Positions 21,056 through 32,274 of a stretch of DNA of 64,000 nucleotides are shown here, piece by piece. The notes beneath the pieces are model-generated. The model made no database searches. It had not been told where the DNA came from and saw only the letters and a list, made by a program, of their open reading frames with translations. Positions within the stretch are counted from its first letter, which is position 1, and the number at the start of each line of letters is the position of its first letter. The position numbers and the translations under genes were made by a program. Source of the DNA: Rheum nobile (Eukaryota > Streptophyta > Magnoliopsida > Caryophyllales > Polygonaceae); assembly GCA_027886185.1 (NCBI GenBank), contig WOAB01000052.1:2604001-2668000 (forward strand), in the 5' to 3' direction.

Positions 21056-21491
21056 TGTTGGGCCCAGGTTCGATTAAACAAAAAAAGGCCAGCCCAAGTA
21101 CGGACGAGTTGGATCACGTTCTGGAAGAAGCACAAAGAGAAACGTTGGATCAGTTGGAGGGAAAATCGGAGAGAGAGATGAACATCTTGACGGTTCCCGA
21201 AGATCACGGAAGAAACGGCTGGATTAGTTTAGCCCTAGAATCATGTATAAATATTAGATTTATTAAGTTCATGTAACACACGATCACTCTCGAATACAAT
21301 CCGCATTTACTAGCTCTTGCTCTTGATTCCTTCGAAATCTCTCTAGCTCGAATCTCTACTCATATTCTTAAAGCGGCCGACGACTAAAACCTTAGGTCGA
21401 TTCGGATCATTTAGACCATTTTGGTTTGATCATTGTCTAGTTGCCCTCTTTAAGGTGATTTAGATCGGTTTGATCTTTTTGCCCCAAAATA
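21056..21491 (+). repeat. Element Y 5' LTR (436 bp)
   Basis: Begins TGTTGGGCCC and ends GCCCCAAAATA, where the terminal CA has mutated to TA (the 3' LTR still ends ACA). A likely TATA box, TATAAATA, is at 21246-21253. The length equals the 3' LTR exactly, and the two are near-identical by eye. Confidence 0.93.
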
Positions 21492-21493
21492 AT

Positions 21494-21512
21494 TTGGCGC
21501 TCACCGTGGGGC
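21494..21512 (+). promoter_or_regulatory. Primer binding site of element Y
   Basis: TTGGCGCTCACCGTGGGGC follows the LTR after 2 nt. It is the primer-site sequence typical of Tat-type elements and differs by one base from F (60615-60633). I do not assign the tRNA. Confidence 0.8.
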
Positions 21513-21561
21513 ATCTAGTCAATTAGCGATCCAATCACCAATCCAACCTTTTCATCCTACC

Positions 21562-22900
21562 ATGGCCAATTCCGAAGACCTCATTGTCCCCGTCGAAAGC
21601 CAGATCCAAGCCAACTCTCCGGCCGTGAATCAAGCCGAAGACCTCAACGATCAACCGGTCTTAGACACCCAGATCTAAGAGCTCGCAAAAAGCATGAGCA
21701 TCCTCCAAGAGGAGCTAGCTGAACAACGCTTAAGGACCGAAACACTAAGTGCTCAATCCGAAGCTGAAATCGCACGACTAGCTCGTGAAAATGAAAATTT
21801 GAAATCGTAGGTAAACTCAGCCGTATCGATCCCAGGGGGATCAAGACGCGTGGTCAACACGAAAGGACTTTCGACGCGACTCGATTTAGAAGGAGCATCC
21901 ACGACGCCCGCAGTGGCAACCAACGCTTCCCAGCATACTGGTATGTTTCGGACTCCTGGGATCACTTTTCTTACGACTAACGTGTTGATTCCTATAACCG
22001 AGCCCCCAGAGGCTCGAGTAGTTCTTCCACAGGTCACGGCTCCGACCGATCTCCAGGCCCTCATACAACAAGCTATCAGCGAACATATGAAGGCCCTGGA
22101 CGATCGCATTGCTCGGATCCCAAGAGTTCCGCAACCAATCGAGAAGGAAGCAATCGACAGATACGAAGACTCGCCTTTCGTAGAGGCGATTGCCCACGTC
22201 GAGATCCCCAAGAAATTTCATGTCCCCAATATGCCCAACTACGATGGGATTGGAGACCCCGACGATCACGTTTCAATTTATAAGCATAAATTAATGACTA
22301 TTTCGATCCCAAGAGGGAACCGTGAGGAAGTCATATGCAAGAGCTTTGGCACGCCCCTCGCGGGACCTGCACTAACATGGCTTATGCATTTGCCACAGGG
22401 CTCCATTGCTTCCTTTGCGGATTTGGTCAATTCATTCAAAGTCCAATTTGCTAGCAGTCGTCGACTGGAAAAACAATCGAGCGATCTATACGGGATCGTG
22501 CAAAGGTATGGCGAACCCCTGAGGGACTATCTTAACAGGTACAACAAAGAGAAAGTCACGATCCCGCATTGCGATATCCCAACGTCCATCGAAGCTTTCC
22601 GCTGGGGTTTGACCAGGGGTAGTGAACTCAGCTAACCAAATATTTGTGTCGGAGCTTCGAAGACGTGCATGCTAAAACCATGGCTCGGGTCAGGTTAAAA
22701 GAAGACGAAGAACCCTCAAAGGCGAACAAGAGCCCCGACCGAGTCGACCGAAGAGCATCTTCGGATCATCGACGCGATCGATGACACCAACCTTATGCCA
22801 AGGGGCGGAGCGACCCCAATCAGGTAAACAATTCCTATGACATGAACCAAGACTGGAAGAACAACCCCGCTCTCCCTCTGAAACTCCACTCTTAGAACTT
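21562..22900 (+). pseudogene. Element Y gag (matrix/capsid), with stops
   Basis: Starts MANSED at 21562. An early coiled-coil region (ELAKSMSILQEELAEQR) is broken by stops near 21676 and 21808. From 21850 the frame is open to 22635. It carries the capsid-like retrotransposon gag domain (KKFHVPNMPNYDGIGDPDDH, GPALTWLMHLPQGSIASFADL, DYLNRYNKEKV, IEAFRWGL). Equivalent regions are intact in F (61322-62008) and deleted in E. Cytoplasmic particle formation would be its role in a live element. Confidence 0.88.
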
Positions 22901-23770
22901 CAACATTTCCGTGTCGGAACTCGTCAAAAGTTTAGACGGATATGGTAAAGAAGTAAGGTGGCCTCGGAAGAGCGACAAGCCAGACGCCAAGAAAGACATG
23001 AACCGATGGTGAGAGTTCCACGGAGACCACGACCATTCAACGGACGAGTGTATAGCCCTCCACAAGTATGTCGCAAGACTCCTCACACATGGATTGTTAT
23101 GTGACATCATATCCGATAAAGAAAAATCGACCCTTGACCGAAGGGATCATGTATCGTCTGATAAACCATCTTCTCCAATTCATACTAAAGTCGTTAACAC
23201 CATTTCAGGAGGGTCGAACGTATGTGGAAACACATATTCGGCCGCCAAGAGGTACACCCGACACAACAAAGGCGACAGGCCGATCCGATCGGAGGTAAGG
23301 CGATCACAAGCCATCGATGTTCCCACAATCACCTTCGACGACTCAAAAGCCGAAGAGTAGGCGACCACCACGACGGTCTGGTAATTTCTCTATCAATCGA
23401 CAACTATCTCATTTGTCGTGTCCTGATCGACACAGGTAGCTCTACCAATTTGTTGACAATCGACACCTTGAAGGGTATGAGTTTAAGCGAGTACGATTTA
23501 ACCCAAAACTCCACTCCACTAGTCAGATTCAATGGGGAGGTAAAATATACCCGATGAGAAATAGTGTTGATAATATACGCTGGTGGAGTCAACCGACAGG
23601 TAAAGTTCTTAATACTCGACTGCCCGTCCCCATACAATGCAATCCTCAACAGACCCTGGATCCATGCCATGCAAGTTGTACCTTCCACTTACCACCAGAC
23701 CATAAAGTTCCCAACTAAGTGGGGGGTACATGAAATAAAAGGCGACCAATGGGCTGTCAAGGAGTGTTAC
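22901..23770 (+). pseudogene. Element Y nucleocapsid and protease remnant
   Basis: FNISVSELVKS near 22900 is followed by a zinc knuckle whose first Cys is lost to a stop (RW*EFHGDHDHSTDEC near 23010). The aspartic protease motif VLIDTGSSTNLLT near 23425 is preserved, and GGVNRQVKFLILDCPSPYNAIL near 23585 closes the domain. Stops at about 23358 and 23556, and a frame change, break it. The frame is interrupted at 23770 by solo LTR D and resumes at 25090. Confidence 0.85.
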
Positions 23771-25089
23771 TGATAAGGCGTTGTCGTGACACCTAAACAA
23801 AATAATCCTAAACAAACCTAACTAATGTAGTCTGGTAAGCAAGGGTCGAATCCCACAGAGAATCAAGTTATATTTCATGTTTGCAAAATCATTCACCAAT
23901 TGATAACAAAGACAAATGTTTTTTTTTGAATGAAACTAACTAAGAAAACGATAAATAAAATATAGAAAGCTTGGCTAGACAAATATCCACCTTTAGTTTG
24001 GTTGATCGATCATTGATTACTCCTAGTCCACAATACTCATGAATGTCCTAATCCCTGTCTGAATTAGTTACCAGTCCAACCAGTCCTGATAACCCTAACT
24101 ATCAAATAACCTAGAAGACCTTCTAGATTGAATCTAACAGCAGCAATGAATTCAGGAATAGATAGGTACATGCAAGTGTAGCAACCAGTCATACAATTGC
24201 ATGCAATTAATTCTCTACACAAACTAAGGGATTTAGATTCTCGACCAGTATCCTCTAATCCTTAGTAATATGATCAATAACAATCTCAACAGGTCGTATA
24301 GAAAAGGGGAACCAATAGCATAATACTAATTTCTCTAGGTTGTCAGACTAGAGGGAACTACTATTAAAATCTATTTGATTTCCTAATCAACAAATCAAGG
24401 GGAATCGATATATGATCAATGAGATTAAGCACGAGAGAGAATTAAAACAATCATAGAAAGAGTAAAGAAATAAACTCACAATTCAATCAATCCAAAGGCT
24501 TCAATTGTCTGCCTGAGCAAAAGGGAAAAACAACGATGAAAATAAACTCTAGAATGGCCAACTCTCAAACCTAATGCTAAAGAGAGTATATATAGGGCTT
24601 CTAACATATGACCTAGCCCAATAAGAAAAGAAACGGAATAAAATGAGAAAATAAGAAAAGAAAACAGAAAAGATAGATTCGGGAAAAGTCCGAACTTCCT
24701 GCGTTGATGACCCGCGATCGCGGCCCATGGACCGCGATCGCGGCCCCTTGTGGCTCCGCGCTCTTCACACTTCTCCGCGCATGTAGATAATTTTCGACTT
24801 GCCCCGAGGGACCGCGATCGCGGCACCCTTGCCCGTGGTCGCGGTTAATGCTCGGCCTTTACTCCTTGGCTTCGCCTCCTAACCTCTCCTCTTCACTTCC
24901 TTGGCGTATTCTCTTGGTGGCTTCCTTCCTCAGTGTCTCCTATGATATCCAAGATAGCTCAAACACTTCCAAAAACACCAAACTTCGCCCCCAAACGCCA
25001 TACACATGAATGTGTCTAAATCTACCCGAATGGCACCAATAAAACCCTCTAATAACTCTTAGTTAAGCCCTACAAAATAGTGCTTATCA
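23771..25089 (-). mobile_element. Solo LTR D (1,319 bp), same family as C
   Basis: Flanked by the TSD GTTAC (23766-23770 and 25090-25094). Ends on + are TGATAAGGCG...GTGCTTATCA. On the minus strand it starts TGATAAGCACTATTTTG and contains a TATA box (CCCTATATATACTC near 24590) and, near its end, TGTGGGATTCGACCCTTGC. That last string resembles Athila-type LTR ends, a weak assignment. No internal region or coding sequence is present. Upstream of the TATA lies a cluster of palindromes CCGCGATCGCGG (24712-24723, 24732-24743, 24812-24823). Confidence 0.85.
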
Positions 25090-26531
25090 GTTACGTCACT
25101 TCCATGAAGGGGGCAATTGACCGATCTTCCGCATAGCAACCACAGTGCGGGGAAGGGACCACACGATACATCGAGCCAGAAATGGAGCAACTAGATGAGA
25201 TCGTGTTAGACCCTTTAAAGCCAACACAGACGGTAAGGGTCAGATCAAATTTAGACGATTCGACCAGGTCAGTTTTAATAGCTTTCTTACGATCTAATTC
25301 CGATTGCTTCGCCTGGTCACATGAGGATATGGTGGGGATTTCCCTCGATATTATTACTCACAAATTAAATGTAGATCCCACATACCCTCGGTCAAACAAA
25401 AAAGAAGAAAATTCGCACCGGGACGCAACAAGATCGTAGACGATGAGGTCAAGAATCTTCTCGAGACATGTAAAATCAGGAAAGTCAAGTATCCTGACTG
25501 GTTAGCAAACATCGTCGTAGTTCAGAAAAAGAATGGGAAATGGAGGGTTAGCATCGATTTCACGGACCTGAACAAAGCCTATCCAAAAGACTCCTTCCCA
25601 TTGCCACACATCGACGTGATGGTCGATGCAACCGCATGACATAAGATGCTGACATTCATGGACGCGTTCAGTGGCTACAACCAGATCTTAATGGACCCCG
25701 ACGACCAGGAAAAGACAACCTTCATAACTAGTCACGGTACGTACTGTTACAAAGTTATGCCCTTCGAATTAAAAAACGCAGGAGCCACATAGACTGGTGA
25801 ACAAGATGTTCAAAGATCAGATCGGAGACACCATGGAAGTTTATATCGACGACATGCTCGTCAAGTCAAAAGTAGCAAAAGACCACATCGAACATTTAAA
25901 AGAGGCATTTGAGGTACTAAAAAGATATAACATGAAATTAAATCCGACTAAATGCTCTTTTGGAGTGTCCTCATGGAAAGTTTTAGGATACATGGTAACA
26001 CAAAGGGGGATCGAAGGTAGCCCAGACCAAATCAAGGCTATCGTCAATCTAAGGTCTCCCCGATGCGTCAAAGATGTCCAAAAATTGACAGGACGGATCG
26101 CAACTTTGAACAGATTCATATCCAAATCATCGGATAAATGCAAACTCTTCTACAAAGCTTTGAAGAAGAACATATCGTTCGACTGGACAGCAGCGCACGA
26201 GCAGACCTTCCAAGATTTAGAAGCATACATGGCAAGTCCTCTCCTGCTGGCCAAGCCAAAGGACGACGAACCACTACCACAATACCTAGCCGTATCGGAG
26301 TCGACAATCAGCACGGTCTTGGCAAGAGAAGAGGACGGCAAGCAGTCACCAGTCTGTTATGTAAGCCGTTCCCTACTCCCTGCTGAAACGAGGTATACGT
26401 CGCTTGAAAAGTTAGTCCTAGCCCTGGTTATGGCCTCAAACAAACTCAGACCTTACTTCGAATCACATGTTATTATTGTAAAAACTAACCATCCCATGAA
26501 AGCGATCATGAGGAAACCAGAACTTACATGA
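25090..26531 (+). pseudogene. Element Y reverse transcriptase and RNase H, frameshifted
   Basis: After D the frame resumes. EMEQLDEIVLDPLKPTQTVRV (from 25180) and CFAWSHEDMVGIS lead into the RT, with frameshifts between 25400 and 25790 in the fingers/palm. From 25797 the frame is open: the catalytic YIDD (about 25842-25853), LGYMVTQRGIEGSPDQIKAI, then the first RNase H (CYVSRSLLPAETRYTSLEK). It ends at a stop at 26529. The catalytic Asp pair is retained, but the enzyme cannot be made. Confidence 0.88.
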
Positions 26532-27176
26532 CGAATGGACAAGTGGGTGATACACCTCAGCGGATTCGACATTTAATATGAGCCAAGGAAAGCGATCAAA
26601 TCTCAAGCTTTGGCTCACTTTATGGCTGATTTCAGTCCTACACTGGAACAAGAAGCCATGAAGGAAGTCAAACAGTTGAAAACTGAAGAAGACCGGGGCA
26701 CATGACAACTCCATACCGACAGAGCGTCGAATGTAAGGGGAGTCGGCCTAGGTGTTGTACTAAAATCGCCACAAGGGGACCATATAGCCCAAGCTATAAG
26801 ATGCGAATGGGAGGCGACCAACAACGAAGCAGAGTATCAAGCCCTTATATTCGGGTTGACGCTCGCACAAGATCTCGCAATTCTGAGTATAGACGTAACA
26901 TGTGACTCCCTCTTGATCGTTAACCAAGTACAAGGCTCATACGCCGCCAAAGACGACAGGATGATGGCATACCTAGACGTCGTTAAAAAACTGGTGAACA
27001 AGTTCCAGAATTTTATCATCCGACAAGTCCCGCGCGACCTCAACACACAGGCCGATGCCCTAGCAAACCTCGGCTCCACCTTGCATCCCGACGACTTTCG
27101 CAGCATCCCGTTAGCACACATCACAACTTCGGCGGTCCCCAAAACTCTCAAGACAATCAATCATAACAGCACCTAG
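26532..27176 (+). pseudogene. Element Y second (archaeal-type) RNase H
   Basis: After the linker ALAHFMADFSP comes a second RNase H in another frame. Its four acidic positions can be read: DRASN (about 26718), NNEAEYQALIFGL (about 26820), CDSLLIVNQVQGSY (about 26900) and QADALANLGS (about 27050). A second RNase H of archaeal type after the retroviral-like one is a known feature of Tat elements. There is a stop near 26703 and a frame shift before 26856. Confidence 0.8.
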
Positions 27177-28497
27177 GTAGCGGATGAATTACCTTTAGAA
27201 GAAGTCGTCTCAGCAGAAGTAGGCGACGAAACCAAAGAGGACCTCGTAGGTGACCAAGATGACTGGACCACACCCTACATCAAGTGGCTAAAAGATGGTA
27301 TACTCCCAACAGACAAGGGAGAAGCCAGAAGACTCAAGGTACAAGTCATAACCTTATATTTAAAAGATAACATTTTATTCAAACGATCTGTCACAGGCCC
27401 ATACCTGCGCTGCCTCAAAACATCCGAGGTGAGACGCGTACTGCAAATCCTACACGACGGAGAATGTGGGAACCATACTGGGGGACATAGCCTATCTGGC
27501 AAAGACCTCAGGACAGGTTACTACCGGCCTACAAAGAACAAGGACGCGACAAACTACGTCAGAAAATGCGACGCCTGCCAGTGACACACACCCGTCACAC
27601 ACCAGCCGTAAAAAATGCTCCACCCGACTCTTGCACCTTGGCCTTTCATGCGATAGGGGATGGATATTGTCGGGAAACTACCACCAGCATCACGACAACG
27701 CATCTTCTTCCTTGCTATGACTGGTTATTTTTCTAAATGGATAGAAGCCGAAGCATATCGAGAGGTAAAAGAAAAACACGTCATTTCATTTATAAAGCGT
27801 AACATTCTATGTAGATTTGGCATCCCTTCAGAAATCGTATGCGACAATGGCTCCCACTTCATCGGTAGCAAGACGCAATCCTCCTGTAAACAATGGAACA
27901 TCACATTGGTCACGTCTACGCCAAGATGTCCACAATCCAATGGCCAAGCTGAGTCCAGTAACAAGATCATCATAAACAACCTCAAAAAATGCCTCACAGG
28001 GGCAAAAGGAAGATGGGCCGACGAACTCCCTCTAATATTGTGGTGCGACAGGACCAGACCAAAGAACGCGACTGGACAAAGTCCCTTCTCACTGGTCTAC
28101 GGGAGCGAGGCAGTCATCACCACCGAGCTACTCGTCCCGACTGCCAGATATGGGTTACAAACACCAGAACAAAACAATGTCAAGTTAGCTCACAATCTTG
28201 ACACCGCAAATGAAATCAGAGAAAAAGCCAGAATCCGAATGGTTCAATACCAACAACAAGTTGCTAGGAGCTACAACAAGAAAGTTCGTGTCAAAGTCTT
28301 CAAATTAAGAGATTTGGTCTTGAGGAAGACATTCCAAAACACCCGAGATCCAGCCGACGGAAAACTGTCACCGTAATGGGAAGGACCTTACATCATCAAG
28401 GAGATCGTCGGGCAATGAGCGTATCGATTAGAGACCAAAGATGGACAACTGCTTCCACGAAGCTGGAACGCGACCCACCTAAAGTTGTATCATTTCT
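27177..28497 (+). pseudogene. Element Y integrase
   Basis: The N-terminal zinc region is damaged by frameshifts and stops (CDACQ* near 27580). The catalytic core is open from 27660: MDIVGKLPPA, GYFSKWIEAEA, CDNGSHF, NGQAESSNK. The C-terminal part has WEGPYIIKEIVG and ends SWNATHLKLYHF near 28495. Stops occur at about 27583, 28374 and 28417. The same C-terminal block in E is split by solo LTR H1. Confidence 0.87.
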
Positions 28498-29164
28498 AAT
28501 TTATTTACCTTTTCATGTTTCTATTACATTCATTCAATTACATTTCTTTTGGATCATTTTACTGACTTAAGCATCGGAGGGCCGTTGGGATCACCCCCAA
28601 CGGTCACCCCAAGACCTTTTCTTTCATGCTTTAAGACAATTCAAATAGGGACAAGAGGCCTCGAAGATGGACACAACATTCAAACACAAACAAATATTTT
28701 TCATACACAAAAGCGCTTACAACTACACGATCGATCGATACACAAGGAATAGAGGAACAAACACTACAACACCCTATTTACAAGACTTGTCCTATCTAAG
28801 GTACTCGTCTTTACTTTATGTTACAAACAACTCTTCCCTGGACAAACAAAGCATGCCATACTAACGCTTACAGCTACAGGTCGCTTCGACCAACCACCAC
28901 GCGTCTCGGCCAAGACGCGATCGACGAACCTACCTGCAAGAACAAGCAAACAAGCACAAGGTACGCACAAAACAAAGCATTTCACAAAATACGCGACCCG
29001 TGATGGTAGACGGGTTGCCAAAACATTATCCGTCCCATCCCTATGATGGGGCACAAACACATCACCTAAATGTCTGAAAACAGAATGTCCACAACATCTA
29101 TTCCATTACCTAAGACAAACTATGACTCGCCTGACCTCTCGTTAGCTTCTATAGGAACAATTTC
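28498..29164 (+). other. Element Y region between pol and antisense gene, with conserved stem-loop
   Basis: No gene in either sense. At 28563-28610 the string CTGACTTAAGCATCGGAGGG leads into a stem-loop: CCGTTGGG (28582-28589) pairs with CCCAACGG (28596-28603). The same arrangement is present in element E at 53955-53996. The rest is low in pattern. Confidence 0.6.
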
Positions 29165-29829
29165 CTAACCTTCGGTCACCACAAGTGGCGTCTTTGACAC
29201 GTCATCGGTTGCTTCGGGGTCCGCTCCTTCTTTATGGTCGTCTTCCCCTAGACCGATGAGCTTGAACAAGTTGTTCCCAGGATTGCCATCCGGATACAAC
29301 ATGTCCATGTTGACCCTCTCACTCTCAAGCTTCCAATCCACATGAGCCCCCGCAACATACTCCTCCATCATCTCAATGCGAGATTTAACGCAAAAATACG
29401 TCCCCACATCACTGGCTATCTGGGCGTATTTCACACGGATCTCCACAATATCACCCTCCAACTCTTCCACTCGAGCCTGAGCTCCCTTCAGCTTCTTCTC
29501 GATCAACATCAACTTGTTCTCTACGGCCTTAGCACAACCTACAGCAGCTTCCACTTGAATCTCGACTTGAGTAACCCGCCTTTCGGCCTCATCGCTCAAC
29601 ACCTGGACATTCGAGAACGCCATAATTGAGTATTGAAGAGCCTGCATGAATCAAACCATGTATTCAACTTCTGTAAACAAAATAAAAATAAAAATTATGC
29701 ATATAAGAGATTGCCTTTACACTTACTTTCCAAGCGGCAAAACCAGCTTCCTCAACGCAATCGACGGAATATAGGTCGCCAATTACCTTCTTTGCCTCGG
29801 AGTCCAAAGTATGAAGAAGATCACTCAAA
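29165..29829 (-). pseudogene. Element Y antisense gene, 3' part (coiled coil)
   Basis: On the minus strand, 29647-29165 encodes a coiled-coil protein (QALQYSIMAFSNVQVLSDEAE, many heptad-like K/E/L positions, then YPDGNPGNNLFKLIGLGEDD). Upstream, 29829-29727 encodes LSDLLHTLDSEAKK...AGFAAWK. These are separated by a probable 56-bp intron (29671-29726, GTAAGT...TTTACAG), short for a plant. A TGA sits just after the putative 3' splice site. The exon is cut at 29829 by element B; its upstream half (GELKDRP) is at 38649. E has the same gene at 54495-57110. Tat elements are known to carry extra antisense ORFs. Function is unknown. Confidence 0.78.
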
Positions 29830-29834
29830 GGCCT

Positions 29835-30692
29835 TGATGCGAACAACCCCTGAGTGTTGTCTGCAATGCAGGATCTTGACTCCTCAAGCCTGGATTGATT
29901 CTTCTCCTCCGTAGCCAAAGTGATGGCTTTCCTAGGGTTAAAGAGATAACCCTCAATTGCGTCAAGAGATGACGTGAAGATCAAAGAGATGATCTGAATA
30001 CCGAAGAGACGGTGTAAAACTTGCTCGAAGCGACGAGCTACGGGATAAACGATTCGTGGAATCGAAGGGGTGACGTTAGAATTCAAGGAAGAAGCGTACT
30101 CAACTTCTAAGGAGCGAACTCAACTTTTACTACTTAAATTCAACGTGAAGAATACAAACTAGGGTTCCAAGTCTTAAATAGTCTAAACGGAAATAACATA
30201 AAAAAAAAATTCATTAAAACGATGGGTCTTGAAAACGCTGACGCGGAACGAACTCGGAGAAAAAGGGCAGTCGCCGTAATTAAACGGCGGCCGCTGCCTA
30301 AAAGCCATAGCCAAACTCCATGCCGGGCACCAAACGGCGGGCGTCGGGCACCTTACGGCGGGCGCCGCCCAAACGGCGGGCGCCGTGACCATCGCGGCGG
30401 GCGTCGTAAACCCGGCGGCGGTCGCCGCCCTTCAGTCTTCTCCGCGAGCTCGGCGTCTTCGTCTTTTGGTCAGGTTGGGTTGGACGAGGCCTCGCCTAAG
30501 CCTTCATAGGTCACGAGGAGAACCCATTTAGGACTAGATGAAGTCGTGTCACTTGCGTATGCCCGCGAGACTAAAGACTGTGTGGCTCGTTCCATTGCTC
30601 TGGCGCGGGCTCTTGTCATCGGACCATCCGAGCGCACCTTCATTGCGTCCTCTTCTTCCTGTGCCGTCATCAAGGGGGTCATGGAGCTATCA
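29835..30692 (-). repeat. Element B 3' (left) LTR (858 bp)
   Basis: Begins TGATGCGAACAACCCC and ends GGAGCTATCA on +. It contains the CGGCGGGCGCCG-type block (about 30330-30435), a TATA-like CTATTTAAGAC on minus (about 30173-30183), and the last codons of the polyprotein (stop at 30470). Both LTRs of B share CTAGGGTTAAAGAGATAACC, which the LTR of A lacks. Confidence 0.93.
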
Positions 30693-30909
30693 ATCTCCCC
30701 TTCTTGGCTGCAAAGCGTCCTCGCTTCGTCCTCGTCGTCAAAAGCAGGAGGAGTGTAAGGAGCAAGGTCAGCGACGTTGAATGTCGGGTGTGCGCCATAG
30801 TCATCGGGTAACTCCAGGAGATAGGCATTGGCCCCAAGGCGTTGCAGCACCCGGAAAGGACCATCACCTCTCGTGTCCAGTTTGTGGCGTCGCTTCAATG
30901 GAAAGCGTT
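30470..30909 (-). pseudogene. Element B polyprotein C terminus, reading into the LTR
   Basis: Follows the integrase after solo LTR C. GDGPFRVLQRLGANAY (GPY/F-type motif) is followed by ADLAPYTPPAFDDEDE and the TRARARAMERATQ tail, with the stop at 30470 inside the LTR. No chromodomain is visible. A coding end within the 3' LTR is a feature I associate with CRM-clade chromoviruses, whose C-terminal motif is thought to help target centromeric chromatin. The clade assignment is inference. Confidence 0.8.
30693..30707 (-). promoter_or_regulatory. Polypurine tract of element B
   Basis: Minus-strand CCAAGAAGGGGAGAT lies directly before the LTR start TGATAGCTCC, identical to the tract at 4677-4691 in element A. 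Confidence 0.85.
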
Positions 30910-32269
30910 TGACAGAGCTAAAATCGTGATGCCTATCAAATAAATCCCAAAATACCTACTAAGTAGTATAGCAAGCAAGTCAGGGTCGATCCCACAGAGA
31001 GTCAGGTTATCAACTTATGCAATTTGTTATCACCAACTAGGAACTAGGGGGGGGGGGTTGTTTGTGTTTCTCGTAACAAGCAATAAGGAAACAAGTAAAT
31101 AAGTTCGCAGGAAAAGGTTGTAAATATGATGGGAAAAAGCCCCACACTCAACAGAGATCCACACAACAATAGATAGGTCGATTACGGAATTCTATCAATC
31201 TCAAGTTCTCAACTTTCCTATAGTTGTTCTTATCCCGATCTTAGATAACTATTAGTTCTACCAGCCCTAATAGTACTTATTACTAAATCAAATCCGAAAA
31301 CCTTCAGAACTCAATAAAGCAATAGCATTCAACCAAGGATTAACAAGACACATGCAATAGAAACAACCCGTTACTATAAGCATGCAATTAACTCTCTCTC
31401 ACAATTATGCGCTCGGATCCCCTATACGCACAATCGTGTTCGCTACTAGATATGCAACCCGAACCCGGAATCACAAGTCCTAGCAATTATGAAGATATCA
31501 ATAAACCTAGGTGATCAATCTAGATAAATCAACATAAACCAATAAACATTCAAGCACAAGAGAATTAATCCAACTAGATAGGAAAACGAACAAGAGTAGA
31601 AAACTCACAACCAATCAATTGAAGGCTTCAAACTGTCAAGTGTAACAATGGAGGTTTAGTTCTCCATTAGGGGTTTTGAGAGAAAAAACGTAGAAAGGTG
31701 GCAACTAGGGTTAGAGAATCCCCCTTCCAAAAGAGTCTTAACCCTCACTTAAATACTAAGGAAATAATTCAGAAATAAAGAAAAGAAAAATAACAAACTT
31801 GGAAACTAAGTCTCGAAATAAAATGAAACGGAAATAAGAAAACTCGTAAAAGACTTTCAGCCGCGGGTGCGGTGGCTCCACCGCCGGGTGCGGTGGAACT
31901 CCAGTGTCTTCAGTCTAATTCTCTGACGACCTCGCCGCGGGTGCGGCCATTATCCATCAGCTTGTCTTCTTTCTGCTCCTTCCACCGCTGGCGGAGGTGG
32001 CCTTCGGCGCGGGTGCGGCAAGGCTCCAGAACGTCTCGTCGTCTATGGCTCTTCCTTGCAATCTCTCGCACCGCTCCTCAACTCGTCTCTTCACTCCTAT
32101 GGCGTCTTTCCTTGGTGTCTCCTAGATATCCAAAATCACTCAAATACCTCCATAAACACTAAACTTTGCCTCCAAACGCCTTGCACATGAATGTGCCTAG
32201 ATCTACCCGAATGGCACCAATAAACCCTCTAAAGACTCTTACTTAAGCTCTACAAAGTAGTGCTTATCA
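30910..32269 (-). mobile_element. Solo LTR C (1,360 bp), same family as D
   Basis: Ends on + are TGACAGAGCT...GTGCTTATCA, with flanking pentamers GCGTT (30905-30909) and GCATT (32270-32274), a TSD with one change. It shares with D the strings AGGGTCGATCCCACAGAGAG (D: AGGGTCGAATCCCACAGAGA) and the GTAGTGCTTATCA end. TATA on minus is GTATTTAAGTGAGGG near 31755. The GC-rich block 31861-32017 holds CCGCGGGTGCGG at 31861-31872 and 31935-31946. No coding region. Confidence 0.83.
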
Positions 32270-32274
32270 GCATT

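Noticed and set aside
21753..22269. Antisense frames within gag of element Y as genes
   Set aside because: They are shadows of gag and are not conserved as frames in E or F.
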